From contig JACVVK020000320.1 of the NCBI GenBank assembly GCA_018292915.2, positions 625,001-689,000 of the forward strand: DNA of 64,000 bases, read 5' to 3'. Within the stretch, counting starts at the first letter, position 1; each line of letters starts with the position of its first letter. The notes beneath the pieces are model-generated. The model had not been told where the DNA came from, searched no databases, and saw only the letters and a list, made by a program, of their open reading frames with translations. This stretch comes from Batillaria attramentaria. Lineage: Eukaryota; Mollusca; Gastropoda; Batillariidae. Below, piece after piece: positions 12,601 to 24,700 of the stretch. Both the position numbers and the translations under genes were made by a program.

Positions 12601-15600
12601 ATGGCGTCAGCAGCAGTATCAAGCCCTGTTGGTCCACGGGAAGAACTTTTTTTGGAGACGTTTTTCGCAACACTCGGTCAGCTGGCATTTGATAAAGCCA
12701 AGGAGATGATGGTAATAACAAGATGCAGCTTGAATGACTAATTACTTCATAACGTGTGTGACCCTCCACCACGAAATGAGTCATCTTGTAACATGAACAA
12801 AAAGCACAAGAAGACTCATTTCATGGTGGAGGGTCATATATATCTGTTTACTGACCTTTATCTTCAGTTTACTCAGACACCAGTCCACACACACTCACAC
12901 ACGCACACAGACACTCACACAGATTCAGAGTGGTGGCCAAGAATTAAGGCCACAAAGAACAGTATGCAAATAATTATGTGGAAGCATATCACTGACAGTC
13001 ATTAAGTGGTAAAAGTTTATTGTTTGAATATTGAGTGAGAAATATGAAGAAAGGGTGGGTGATTTTTGACCCATGATATTCGTCAATATAACGTTGTAAC
13101 TTTTCGTGTGTGTTCTGTCCCAGGACCGAGAGAAAGAAGCACACAAAGCGTTCACAGCGGCCTCTTGGGGAACCCTTGTCCAATGTCTGTCACAGTTTGT
13201 CACAGCTGAGCGCATGTACCTGTCACTCAGCTTCCTGGAGCCGAAGCGTTTTCATTCCATCGGCCGATCCAAAGAGGTAAACATCCATTGCGAGTGTGAT
13301 GCAGGGCTCCCTAAACTGTGCGTCTGTGCGTAATTTACGCACTGAAGTGCAGTGATGTGGCCAGGGCTCGGACATCGGACATAGACCGATCAAAATGGGA
13401 AATGTCCGATCGTTTGCACCCCAGCTAGGACATTTGTCCCATTGATTCACAATGCTGGCGGACATTGTCCCATTCATTCATGTTTGGCTCGGTCATGCCA
13501 TTAGAGTTTCATGGCAAGCAGCATTACTCTTTCAACGATGCGAAAATGTTTCGTACAATCGATAGTCACCGAACAGATAGGCCTGCCACCGCCCATAGAT
13601 TCGGCGTTTGGTTTCGCGCCGAAACTGTGGCACTGCTATTTTTAGTAACTTCTTGTCGTCAGCTGAAACCGCTCGGCCAATCAAATTCCGTTACTGGCAA
13701 AAGCGCTCGCTTTGCTGTGACGTCAACGGTATTTGCGTATTGTTGTCGTCTGCTGCCGACTGAGACGCGTGTTTGAGACCGTGCTGAAAGTTTACCATCT
13801 CATACACTATGCCACCCAAAAAAAGACCCAAGCCCGAAAAAGGTCAGTCATTTTTGACGGCTATGTTAAAAAAGAGCAATGTTTCTCAATCCGCAAGCGC
13901 TTCTGACGCGGATGACCCGATGGAGGGGGGTAGTGAAGAGCTTCCTCTCAGTTCGGACGCACCGAGTGGCACCCCTAGTCCCCCATCGCATGAGCCCGAT
14001 TTAGGTGCAAAATCGAAAGATGTTGAAAACGAAAGTACCAAGGCCCCCGCTCGACAACTAGTATCCAGTTGGTTCAAAGTATTTCCATGGTTAGTTTACA
14101 ATGAAGAAACGCGGACCATGTTTTGCAGTGTGTGCATGAATGACGGTGTAGCCAAAAACTCGTTCACAAGGGGGTGCGGGAATCTCCGTAAGTCCGCGCT
14201 CTCGGAGCATGCCGAGACGTCAGACCACAAACGGGCCCTGCAGACGCCGGTGCAGGTACAAAATCAGATGCAAGCTGAAAAAATGCAGCTTACCCGAGAG
14301 GAGCATGCAATATTACAAGCGGCAAGGGCAGTCCACTGGCTTGTGTCGGAGGACTTGCCCTTGTCCAAATTTCCCTCATTTATGTCTCTTCTACAAGAGT
14401 ACAAAGTTGAGGATGTTGACAAGCTGCTTGTGTCAAACAATACCACATACTCATCACGCGACACAGCAATGGACATACTTGAGACATTAGCAGAAGATGT
14501 CGACGAGAAAGCCAGTGTCCTGTTGAAGGAATCCCCATTCGTGTCGGTTTTAGCTGACGAAAGTACAGACATAACCATAAAAAAAAGAATGGGAGTCTTT
14601 GCCAAAACAGTCACCACTGACATGATTCCGACCACGCGGTTTTTGGCAAACAGGCATGTCGAAAATGGGACTGGACAGGTCATAGCCGAGGGAATTCTTG
14701 ACGAAATGTCAACACGCGGTGTAGACCCAGAGAAAATAATTGGGTTTGGCTCGGATGGAGCCGCTGCCATGACGGGCACTAGAAATGGGGCTGCAGGCAT
14801 CTTAAGGCATGTGAATCCGCACATGCTGAACTCTCACTGCATTGCTCACCGCCTAGCGTTATGTACGTCTCAGGCAGCCAAAGATGTGCCAGCTCTTCAA
14901 GAGTTCCAGGAAACGCTGACGACGTTGTACTATTATTTTAAGGGCTCAGCAAACAGAAATGAGGCACTATCTAGAATACAGGAGCTCTTAGAGACCCCTC
15001 AGCTCAAAATCAAGGAGATACACAGTGTAAGATGGCTGAGCTTTTACACGGCACTCGATACCGTCTTCAGAAGTCTGGACGCTCTTCTGACATACCTTGC
15101 CGCTTCAGATAGGCGACGTGACCCCAAAGCCGTGGCTCTTCAGAAGAAGGTAAAAATTTATATGTTTATACATTTTTTTCTATGCTATTTTAAAGTATTT
15201 TTCATCACCTTGCCTATAAACGTAGAAATTAGCAAATCAATAATTCACTTTTCACTTATTTAATGACCACTATTGGCTCTATTTCTTTCACTTTACAGAT
15301 TGCATCAGAGAAGTTCATCTCCTTGGCGCACATTCTCATGGACATCATTCCCATAGTAACAGCTTTGAACCAGTTCTTCCAGAAAAAGGACATTGACCTT
15401 GCCCTGATCAAGGTATTGTACATTCAAATTACACCATAGATAAATGTACATATAATAACATTGATCTAATTTGTGATTAAAGAGTTCAGCAATTAATTTC
15501 ATCATATCAAGTGGCGAAGTGGTGCCTTTCAGTCATATGCACTACAAAGAGTAAGGGACTTAACTCGCTCATCTCTGTTTATGCCTGCTGTCCATGCTTT

Positions 15601-16009
15601 TAGCATGGACAGAAGGCATCATAACTAGCAGTGAATGTGTTTCTTTAGGTAGGTCAGTCTCTGATAGCGATTAACCAATTCGCCCCAGAGGCAGTGGCTA
15701 TAAATCACTATATGGCCAAGAAGTTCCTCAAGGGAATGTGTTAATATTTTATGACATTATGATCAACACTTGTCTAACAGGTAAAAGTGAACCAGTGCAT
15801 TTCTGACTTGGAAACCATGAAGACAGAGCAGACTGGTGAGCACAGAGAACTACTGAAGCAAGAGTTGACAGTGGTGGAAGGAGCCCGATACTACAAAGGC
15901 CACGCAGTGACAGGGTGTAAAGAGAGTGACATCACATCAGCAACAACGAAATTCATTGACAACCTTGTCAGAAACATCAAAACCAGGTGAGAACATTAAC
16001 AAAACTACA

Positions 16010-16053
<44 letters not shown>

Positions 16054-18222
16054 CCCTTTCAAATGTCCGTTAAAAAAATGTTTTAAACTATGTCAAGCTT
16101 TACTACACAATGAAAGCCTAATGATAACACGTTTTTGTTACAGGTTCCCCGACTCTGAACTCATGTCGGCTTTTGGCTGTTTGGGGATGAGACCAATCTC
16201 TTTCCTGTCAGGAGAGGATCTTACAAACTGGGGAACTTCGGACCTTGAGAAGCTGCTGGATCATTTTGGGGAGGAGAGAAAGGTGACATGGACCGACAGC
16301 GAAGGAGTGGAGCAAGCAAAGAAGTCAGCACCAGTTGTCGACAAAGAGGCCACAAGACGTGAATGGAAAGACTTGAAAGAAACAGTGAATGCCCAGCACT
16401 ATCCCCGAGATAACTTTGCAAAGCTCTGGCAACTCATCTCTCGCTTCCACAAGGAATCGTTTCCAAATCTGTCCAAACTTGCACAGATAGCCCTTGTGTT
16501 GCCAGTCCACACTGCTGATGTCGAGAGAGGTTTCAGCAACCAGAACATAATTCTGACAGCTAAACGGAATCGACTCAACCTGGACACACAAAACATGCTT
16601 CTGAAGCAGAAAATTGAAGGCCAGAAGAAGAGAGATGATGCTTATCTCTGGAGCATTGTGAAGCGATGGAAACAAAAGAGAGAGAGGAGGTTGTTCAAAT
16701 CAAAAACATCGGCATCACAGTTGGAGACCACAAACTCTTCTTCCTGAAATGTTGTTTGGCTGCTTTTAACTCTTGCCCCAGTGGATCTCTATGGCCACAG
16801 AGACTTGCTGATAACTGACTGCTAAGGCATGGAAGTGGCCATGCATTTGCAAGGGGTTGAATGAGAGAAGCTGAAAGTCTTTAGCCCTTTCCCGTCGTAG
16901 AACACATTACTGACAAAAGATTTCTAAGGAAGTCTTGTGTCAGAAATGTGTGCTCGGATCTGAGAGGGTTAGCTTAATGAATTCATAGGCATCATGTGTT
17001 TCAGTGAACTAACGGAGAGAAACAGACACAGGGGCACTTTAGCTCATTTACCCTGATGATGCCTGCTGTCCATGCTTTTAGCATGGACGGACAGCAGGTG
17101 TCAGCAGGGGTGAATGTATTTAAACTGAGAAAGAGACCCTTCTAACACATTCATGAATACATTCTCTTTTCTGACAGTGTTGTCATTTTATTTTAGAGTT
17201 ATTTGAAACAATCACTTTATTACAAAAAAATTTTATTCAATATTGTTCTGCCATTTTGAAGTCTCGATTGGAAAATGAGATCAGTTTGTCAATGGTGTCT
17301 ATTAAAAACTCCTGGTTAATATGACATCTTGTTCTGTTATCATTTAAAAGTTGTATTAAATTAGAACAATAATTTAACTTGATTTTTGTTGACGTTTCCA
17401 TGTCCCATTAATTTTTTGAACCAGGACAAAATGTCCTATCAAGTGTTTGGCTTCAGGACATTTTGTCCCATCCGGTCCCCGAGCTGGCCACATCACTGGA
17501 AGTGAAAATTTACGTACTAAAAAAAAATTCTGGGGGTACGTTGAAGCATTATGAACGCGATCTGTGCGTAGCTTGACGCACTATATCTGCGCTACCGTGC
17601 GTACGCCTATAGGCTTGTTGTGATCGAGTGAGTGTTCTCCCTTGCCTTGGCCGCGTTCAGTTCGGTTCTGTTTAACGCTCGCAGGCGTTAACTGTCTACT
17701 GCTGCAGATCGGCGGCTACTACACCTACTCGCGCGCAGTGAACGTGCCCCATCTTTTTTCCGGATTCTGCGCACTGAAACATCCGCGTTCAGTTCGGTTC
17801 TGTTTTTGGTTCTGTTTAACGCTTGCAGGCGTTTGAATGTCTACTGCTGCAGATCGGCGGCTACTACAGTCACTCGCGCATAGTGAACGTGCCCCATCTT
17901 TTTCCGCTTCTGCGCTCGAAACTGGCTATGGGCGAAAGACTGATTTTAGAGTCTGTGCTCTTGTTACCGATCGGATTTGCTTTCTCTGTGACGAATCATG
18001 CCACCGAAAAAAAGTGAAAGTTCAAAAGACTATGGACTTTTTTGTCAGTGGAAAAGTTGTGGAGGGGTTCGAGCCCTCGCCCGGCCGGCAACGGGTGCAC
18101 TTCGGCGTTGCCGCTACGATTCAGACGTCGCATCAGAGTCGGCACAGAGCAGCCAAAAGTCAGAGTTTCAAACTTTCCACTTCATTTAATTATATGATTT
18201 GAAGTTGATAAAATTCAGTTTT

Positions 18223-18272
<50 letters not shown>

Positions 18273-18727
18273 GTTCAGCAGTATTTACTGAATTTATAAT
18301 TCCATGCACTAAGAACTTGAGAAATGATTCTGACCCTTTAAAAATTGAAAGTGGAGGTACAAAGACCCCCTAAAATTTTGAACTGGGGGTCAGTGGACCC
18401 TTTAGGTCTGAAGCTTTTAGGGAGCCCTGTGATGTATGTTGGCAGGTTTTGTTGGGTATTCACCAGGAAAATATCTACACATGTTTGCATGGTGGCATTT
18501 GTGCTTACAATCAAACCTGCTTTGGTAAGCATCTCTAAGTTGTGGTCACCTCTCTAAAGTGCTCCTTTTCTTTCCATGGGGGGGGGGGGGGGGGGGGGGG
18601 GTCATCTGTTGTTTGGTTTGGTGTTTGTTTGTTTTTTTGGTTTGTTGGTTTTTTTTGTTTTTTTTTTTTTGGGGGGGGGGGGGGTCTTGTGTTGTTTTTT
18701 TTTGTTTGTTTGTTTGTTTTTTGTTTT

Positions 18728-18759
<32 letters not shown>

Positions 18760-20643
18760 GGAAACCAATTTAACTTCAGTTTTGTCCCAAATGTAATTTA
18801 CACTTGACAGCACAAAAGGTTAGACAAGGAAGTGTTCTTCAGAATTCTCTGAGATGCCATATGTACTGCATATCATGGGAAAATCAGATTTGCTTGCTCT
18901 CTGTTACACTAGTCTTGATAAATGACGGTCCATTCATCCACTAGAACCTGCGGACTACGTACGTGATGCTGATGCAAGAGTTCCGTCGAATGGAAGATGC
19001 GACACCATCATCAGTAGAAGGCAGACATTCTTCCCCATCCTCAGCGCTGCCATCAGCAGCCTCCCTATCCAACTTTGACGTCTTGTTGGCGCACCTCTGT
19101 GGCCAGCTGTGCCATTTTCTGTCCGCACGACAGAAAATGATGGATTTGTATCCTTGTCAGTTTCGTCTCCACTACCCTTTTTTCCAGAGAGATTTTTGCA
19201 TGATTTTGAAATTCCCTTTCTGTCCTTCAATCCACTCGGTCAGTGTGAGAGAGGCTTTGCACAGCTGGCTACATTTAAATGTGGCATGGTAGAAATAGCT
19301 AGTGTAAGGCCTTCCTCACATGTGCTACCTACATAACCAGTGTGCAGTTTTACACTCGATTCAGTCTAGAGAGTAAAATAATGGCAGGGAATGCCATGTT
19401 AATGTAGGACAGCATTCTGTTCAGAGCTGTGGAAAAGCCCACAGTATAAGCCAGTCATTAGTTTCTATGACAGTTTAAATGACAGACTAATGAGCTTTTG
19501 CAATTTGAGAACAAAGTTTGTCAAATATAGGTCTTTTCCTTCACTGTAAGCAGCTACGAGCAGGTGTCTACAATGGGTGGGCATCGCCACATGAACTTTG
19601 ATGATCTGTCCACTATGGTCTCTGCCATCATCTCTGCTCACAGCAAGGCCTTCCACCATCCACTACTAGCCCCACTTAGAGCTGTCTTCAGGTATACTAT
19701 TCACTAGTCATGCCTCTTTCGGCTGCCTTCTGCCTTCTTCCATGCGGAGAGAAATTGATTTAGACAGCAGGGTATCAAATCTTCATTGCAGATGAAGAAC
19801 ACCAACATTTTTATTATTACTGCTGGATTAATTATGTGTATAGGTGGCAGTTTAGTGATTTCCCAGCTGTAACTGTCTTGGTATTAAATAGAAACGGAAA
19901 CGGTAATGACTGCGAAGTGGTTACAAGTTAAGCAAATAAAAGCGACATAAAAGGGACAGAAACCACCTAACTTTGACAAAGGACGGCACAGGTCGACGTT
20001 TCGGCTTTCGCCTGCTTCAGGACATAAACAAATGGGACATAACTTCAACAAACAAATAAAAGGTAACTCTGCGGACATACTGACATACACGGCGCGGGGG
20101 AAAAAAAAAAAAAAAAAAAAAGGGTGGGCGAGAAAAGGACCAGAGAAAATAGTAAAAATATCACAACAGGTGAAGAAGGCAAAAGCCGAAACGTCGACCT
20201 GTGCCGTCCTTTGTCAAAGTTAAGTGGTTTCTGTCCCTTTTATTTGCTTGTCTTGGTATTGCAACCATCTTTTCTTTAGTGGTTTGCTGACAAATATGAC
20301 TATCTAGAAAAATCTCGAGAACAATGCTTGATGGCAGCATATATTATTCTGTCATCATATAATCCATTTGGAAGTAATTTGTTCATCGGCTTACTAAAAT
20401 TCTCCATGATAGAGTGAAGTTGCTTCAGTTGTTTATGTTGTGTGTTTAGATCTGTTTGTCATGTGCTGTTTCATCTTCTTTGGTGTACATATTTAGTGAA
20501 CACCGATGTACAGGATGTACAAAATGAACCCTTTAAAAAAAAAAAAAAAAAAAATTCTGTATACATGCCCAGCACTGTGTTGCAATGTTCTGGTATCATC
20601 AAATCAGTGTAAATAGACTCACCTGATTCTGATGTTCAGTTGT

Positions 20644-20678
<35 letters not shown>

Positions 20679-21688
20679 TGAATAATGAAAAAGGTGCTTC
20701 ATACCACGCACAACCTGGCAGGCATTGTATGTGATTTCATAGCGTGGTATATTTGAGGCAACATTTAAATGATGCAATGACATCCCTCAACTCCATGCTG
20801 ATTTCAGCTGGGAATGCGACATACTGAGCCACCTGCTGCAGGCCCAGATGTTGATGTCGGAGTGGCAGTTCCTGCCCTCCATCTTACAGCTACACGCAGC
20901 ACACAGCAAACTCCAGGCTTGGCTCTCCGCAGCTGCTGTCAAGGAGGTATGTCATGCATGACTGCCTTTAACTTTTGGATAGTGACTTTCAAGGAGATTA
21001 ACTGTTCCCTTACGACAGAAACACAGTTTAAAGAAAGGAAAAGAAAAAGGCCACTACAACCAGCGTCAGCAAGGTACAGTGTTCCCCAGTTCATTTTAGG
21101 TCTGGTCAGTTCAAGATGACATCACAACACTTGAAAAGGTCTGAGTCACATCTCAGGAATTGCGGAATTCCCAGTGTTATTTATATTGCTCCAATGTTGC
21201 TCTGGTATCCCATGGGTCTCATTCAAACCTTATGTTTCTAAAGCCTGAACAGGTCATTGCAATGATTACATTGAAGTGTTCACACTTTGAATTTTTCTTT
21301 GTGCATGAGTGACTGACCTAGCCACATGGGATATTTTTGGCTCTGATGTGTCAATCTGTTTTGAATCAGGTATGACTGTTGATGATGACTGCTGTTGACC
21401 ATGGTGTTGGTTAATGTATTTCATCTAGTGAGACTGAATTTCATCAAATCATACCAGTAAGACTAAACCTTTTTATGATTTTTCTTTTTATAATTTTATT
21501 GCAGAGCAAGAAGACTTTTGGAAGCGGATCTAAAGCAAGCGCCATGCCTGCCCTCTACCACTGGCTTGTCAAGTTCAAAGGTGCTCTAGTGTCAAAGGTC
21601 AGTCAAGTAGCAAAAGGTATGCAGCTATGGTCAAATGTGTCAGGACCATGGTAGCCATTCGGGCTACCGCCCTGAATAAAACTGGTAG

Positions 21689-21728
<40 letters not shown>

Positions 21729-24700
21729 CCTATTTCATGTGCTAAGTGATTTTCATTGCTTTTACAACCTTTGGCAAGAACACTGATATTAATTATTATA
21801 TTCCTCCATGTGGGGATGTGTGTGTTTCAGTTTAGCGTGTATTTCTATGCCATCCTGTCAAAGCAGTCAACACCGAATGACATGAAAAGCTGGCTAGCAA
21901 AGGCTCCAGAAGACTATTTCTCACGGTGAGGATGATTTTGATAACCATGGAAAGAAGTTACACATTGGAATGTCGACATATCTCCCACTACTAAAGACAG
22001 CATTTGGATCTGAGTTTTATTTTTTTTAATTTTTAATTTCATTAGATGTATTATTTCCATGTAAGCCTTGCCGGGCAGATTGCAGATTAGAGACACAATG
22101 ACCCATCTTTCTTTCTCTTTAGAATAGTTATTGTCAAAAAGTGTAGAGTATTGGAATCTGGATTTTAACTACATTGAACATTTTACATCCTTCTTACATG
22201 TTGCTCTTTGTATTGTCCCCATAGTGATCATGCACTTCTTATCTAACCATGCACTTCAAACATCTGTCAACAGCTTTCCACTTACGTACAGTGTACCACT
22301 TTTTGCAGAATTGTGACCTTTCAGAAGCGGTCAGATGCTTTCAACATCTCACTAATCTTGGACACAAACGGACTGAAAGACCCACCACAGGGAGAAGGCT
22401 ACTGCCATCCTGATCGAACACAACACACACCCCAGGGCATGGACAGTTACCCAGGCATTTTATCATATCCAGGGGTAAATATTTCACTGGGCTGTGGTGT
22501 TGCACACGCTTGGACACTAGCAACATCCAAATCAAATTTTGTTTTGTTTGTGGCTTAATTTTTTTTTCTTGGTTTGAGGCAATGTGGGCAAATTGTTGTG
22601 GGGTGTCAGACTTGAAGCCCTACATGGTCCAACCCTTGTCGTGGGGTAGTGGCTTGTGTACCTCAATGACCCAGAGAGCTACGCCAGCGGGAGCACATGC
22701 TCCTGGCAGGGTCACCCAAGCTGGAAAGGTCGAAGGGTAGAGGTCAGACGAATGTGGACCACCTCTCCAAGAGGCTAAACGGGTTTGCGTAGGGTTAACA
22801 GCCCTACCTGTAAAAAAACATAACGTTACAGAAGCATCGACAGCAACAAACCAAAACATTCACCTGGGCAAGGAAGGGTCTCCATCCCGGAGACCTATGA
22901 CGCATTGCAGTGAAAGCCGAAAGGAAGCTGCAAGGCCGACCCCCCTTCTAACACCCAGGACAACGACGAGAGTAGCCACATGGAACATCAGGACAATGTA
23001 TGAAGTAGGAAGGACCATACAAGTAGCAAGAGAGATGAAGAACTACAAGATAGGAGTACTGGGACTGAGTGAGACAAGGTGGCTACAGACAGGACAGCTG
23101 AGATTTTCATCGGGAGAGCAATTGCTGTACTCGGGACACACAGAGGATGGAGCCCCCCACACTGAGGGCGTGGCCCTGATGCTGGCACCGGAGGCACAGC
23201 GGGCACTCATCGGCTGGGAACCTGTCAACTCCCGCATCATCACAGCCAAATTCATCACCAAGAAGAAAGACATCAAGCTAAACATCATCCAGTGCTACGC
23301 TCCCACCAATGATGCGGAAGAGGAGAAAAAAGATGACTTCTACCAACAACTGCAGACAGTGATAGATAGAGGAGGAGCCAAGGACATGACCATACTGATG
23401 GGAGACTTCAACGCCAAGATTGGATCAGACAACACAGGCTATGAGAACACCATGGGAACACACGGACTGGGACAGATGAACGAAAATGGCGAGCGCTTTG
23501 CAGACTTTTGTGCCCTGAACCAGCTAGTGATAGGAGGCAGCATCTTCCCACACAAGCGCATCCACAAGGCCACATGGAGATCGCCGGACCATGTCACGGA
23601 GAACCAGATTGATCACATCTGCATCAGCCGGAAGTTCAGGAGATCGTGGCGAGATGTGCGCGTGATGAGGGGTGCCGATGTATCATCAGACCACCACCTT
23701 CTTGCAACAACACTGAGACTTCGCCTTAAGAGACACACCAACGCCAACAACACACGGACCAGGTACAACGTTGGCCTACTCAGGAACACAGAGACACAAG
23801 CAGCATTCCGGATCAGCCTTTCCAACAGGTTCCAGCCACTGCAAGACCTGATAGAAGACAGTGGAATGGATATCGAGACACAGTGGGAACACAGCAAGAA
23901 ACTCTGGCACGACACATGCGAAGAGGTCCTTGGCAAGAGAAAGACCCAACACAAGGAATGGATCTCTGCTGATACCATCCAGAAGCTGGAAGTTAGGAAA
24001 AAGAAGAAAACTGCACTGAACACGAGCCGAACAAGAAGAGCTAAGGCAAAGGCACAGGAAGAATACACAGCAGCTGACAGAGAAGTGAAGAGGAGCACCA
24101 GAAAGGACAAGAGGGACTACATTGACAACCTGGCCAATCAAGCAGAGGAAGCAGCCGGACAAGGGAACCTAAAAGACCTGTACCAGGTGACCAAGAAGCT
24201 CGCGGGCAAATTTCAGCAGACAGACAAACCAGTGAAGGACAAGAACGGGCATCCACTGACAACAACTGAGGAACAGCTGAAGCGATGGGCAGAACACTTC
24301 AGGGAGCTGTTAAATCGCCCCATCCCTGAAACACCACCAGACATCCCGCCAGCTGAGACAGAACTACCCATCAACTGCGACAAGCCCTCTAAGGCGGAGA
24401 TCAGGAAAGCCATAATGACACTGAGAAATGGGAAAGCTGCAGGGCCGGACGAGATACCAGCAGAAGCCATCAAAGCAGACACAGAGACAGCCGTCAACAT
24501 GCTGCACAGCCTACTCAGCAAGATCTGGGAGAAGGAAGAGGTGCCAGCCCAGTGGAAAGAAGGGATCGTCATCAAGCTGCCAAAGAAAGGGGACCTCAGG
24601 GACTGCAGCAACTACCGAGGGATCATGCTCCTGTCAGTGCCAGGCAAGGTTCTCAACAGAATTCTACTGGAGAGGATGAGGGAGGCAGTCGACCCTATGC

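Larger units (their letters stand above)
13302..18429 (+). mobile_element. Outer hAT-type element (relic), KICS2 intron 2
   Basis: The ends are CAGGGCTCCCTAAA at 13302 and its reverse complement ending at 18429. They are flanked directly by TGATG on both sides (13297-13301 and 18430-18434), a 5-bp TSD. Most of its length is the inner element at 13350-17498; without it the relic is about 970 bases. Near 18000 a start codon context with a basic MPPKK beginning resembles the N-terminus of the inner transposase, and it then breaks into other frames. Around 17651-17920 a unit of about 130 bases with CTACTGCTGCAGATCGGCGG occurs twice, perhaps a duplicated promoter. Confidence 0.75.

Noticed and set aside
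18542..18813. Frames rich in Gly/Phe or Pro/Lys
   Set aside because: They come from the G- and T-runs, not from a gene.
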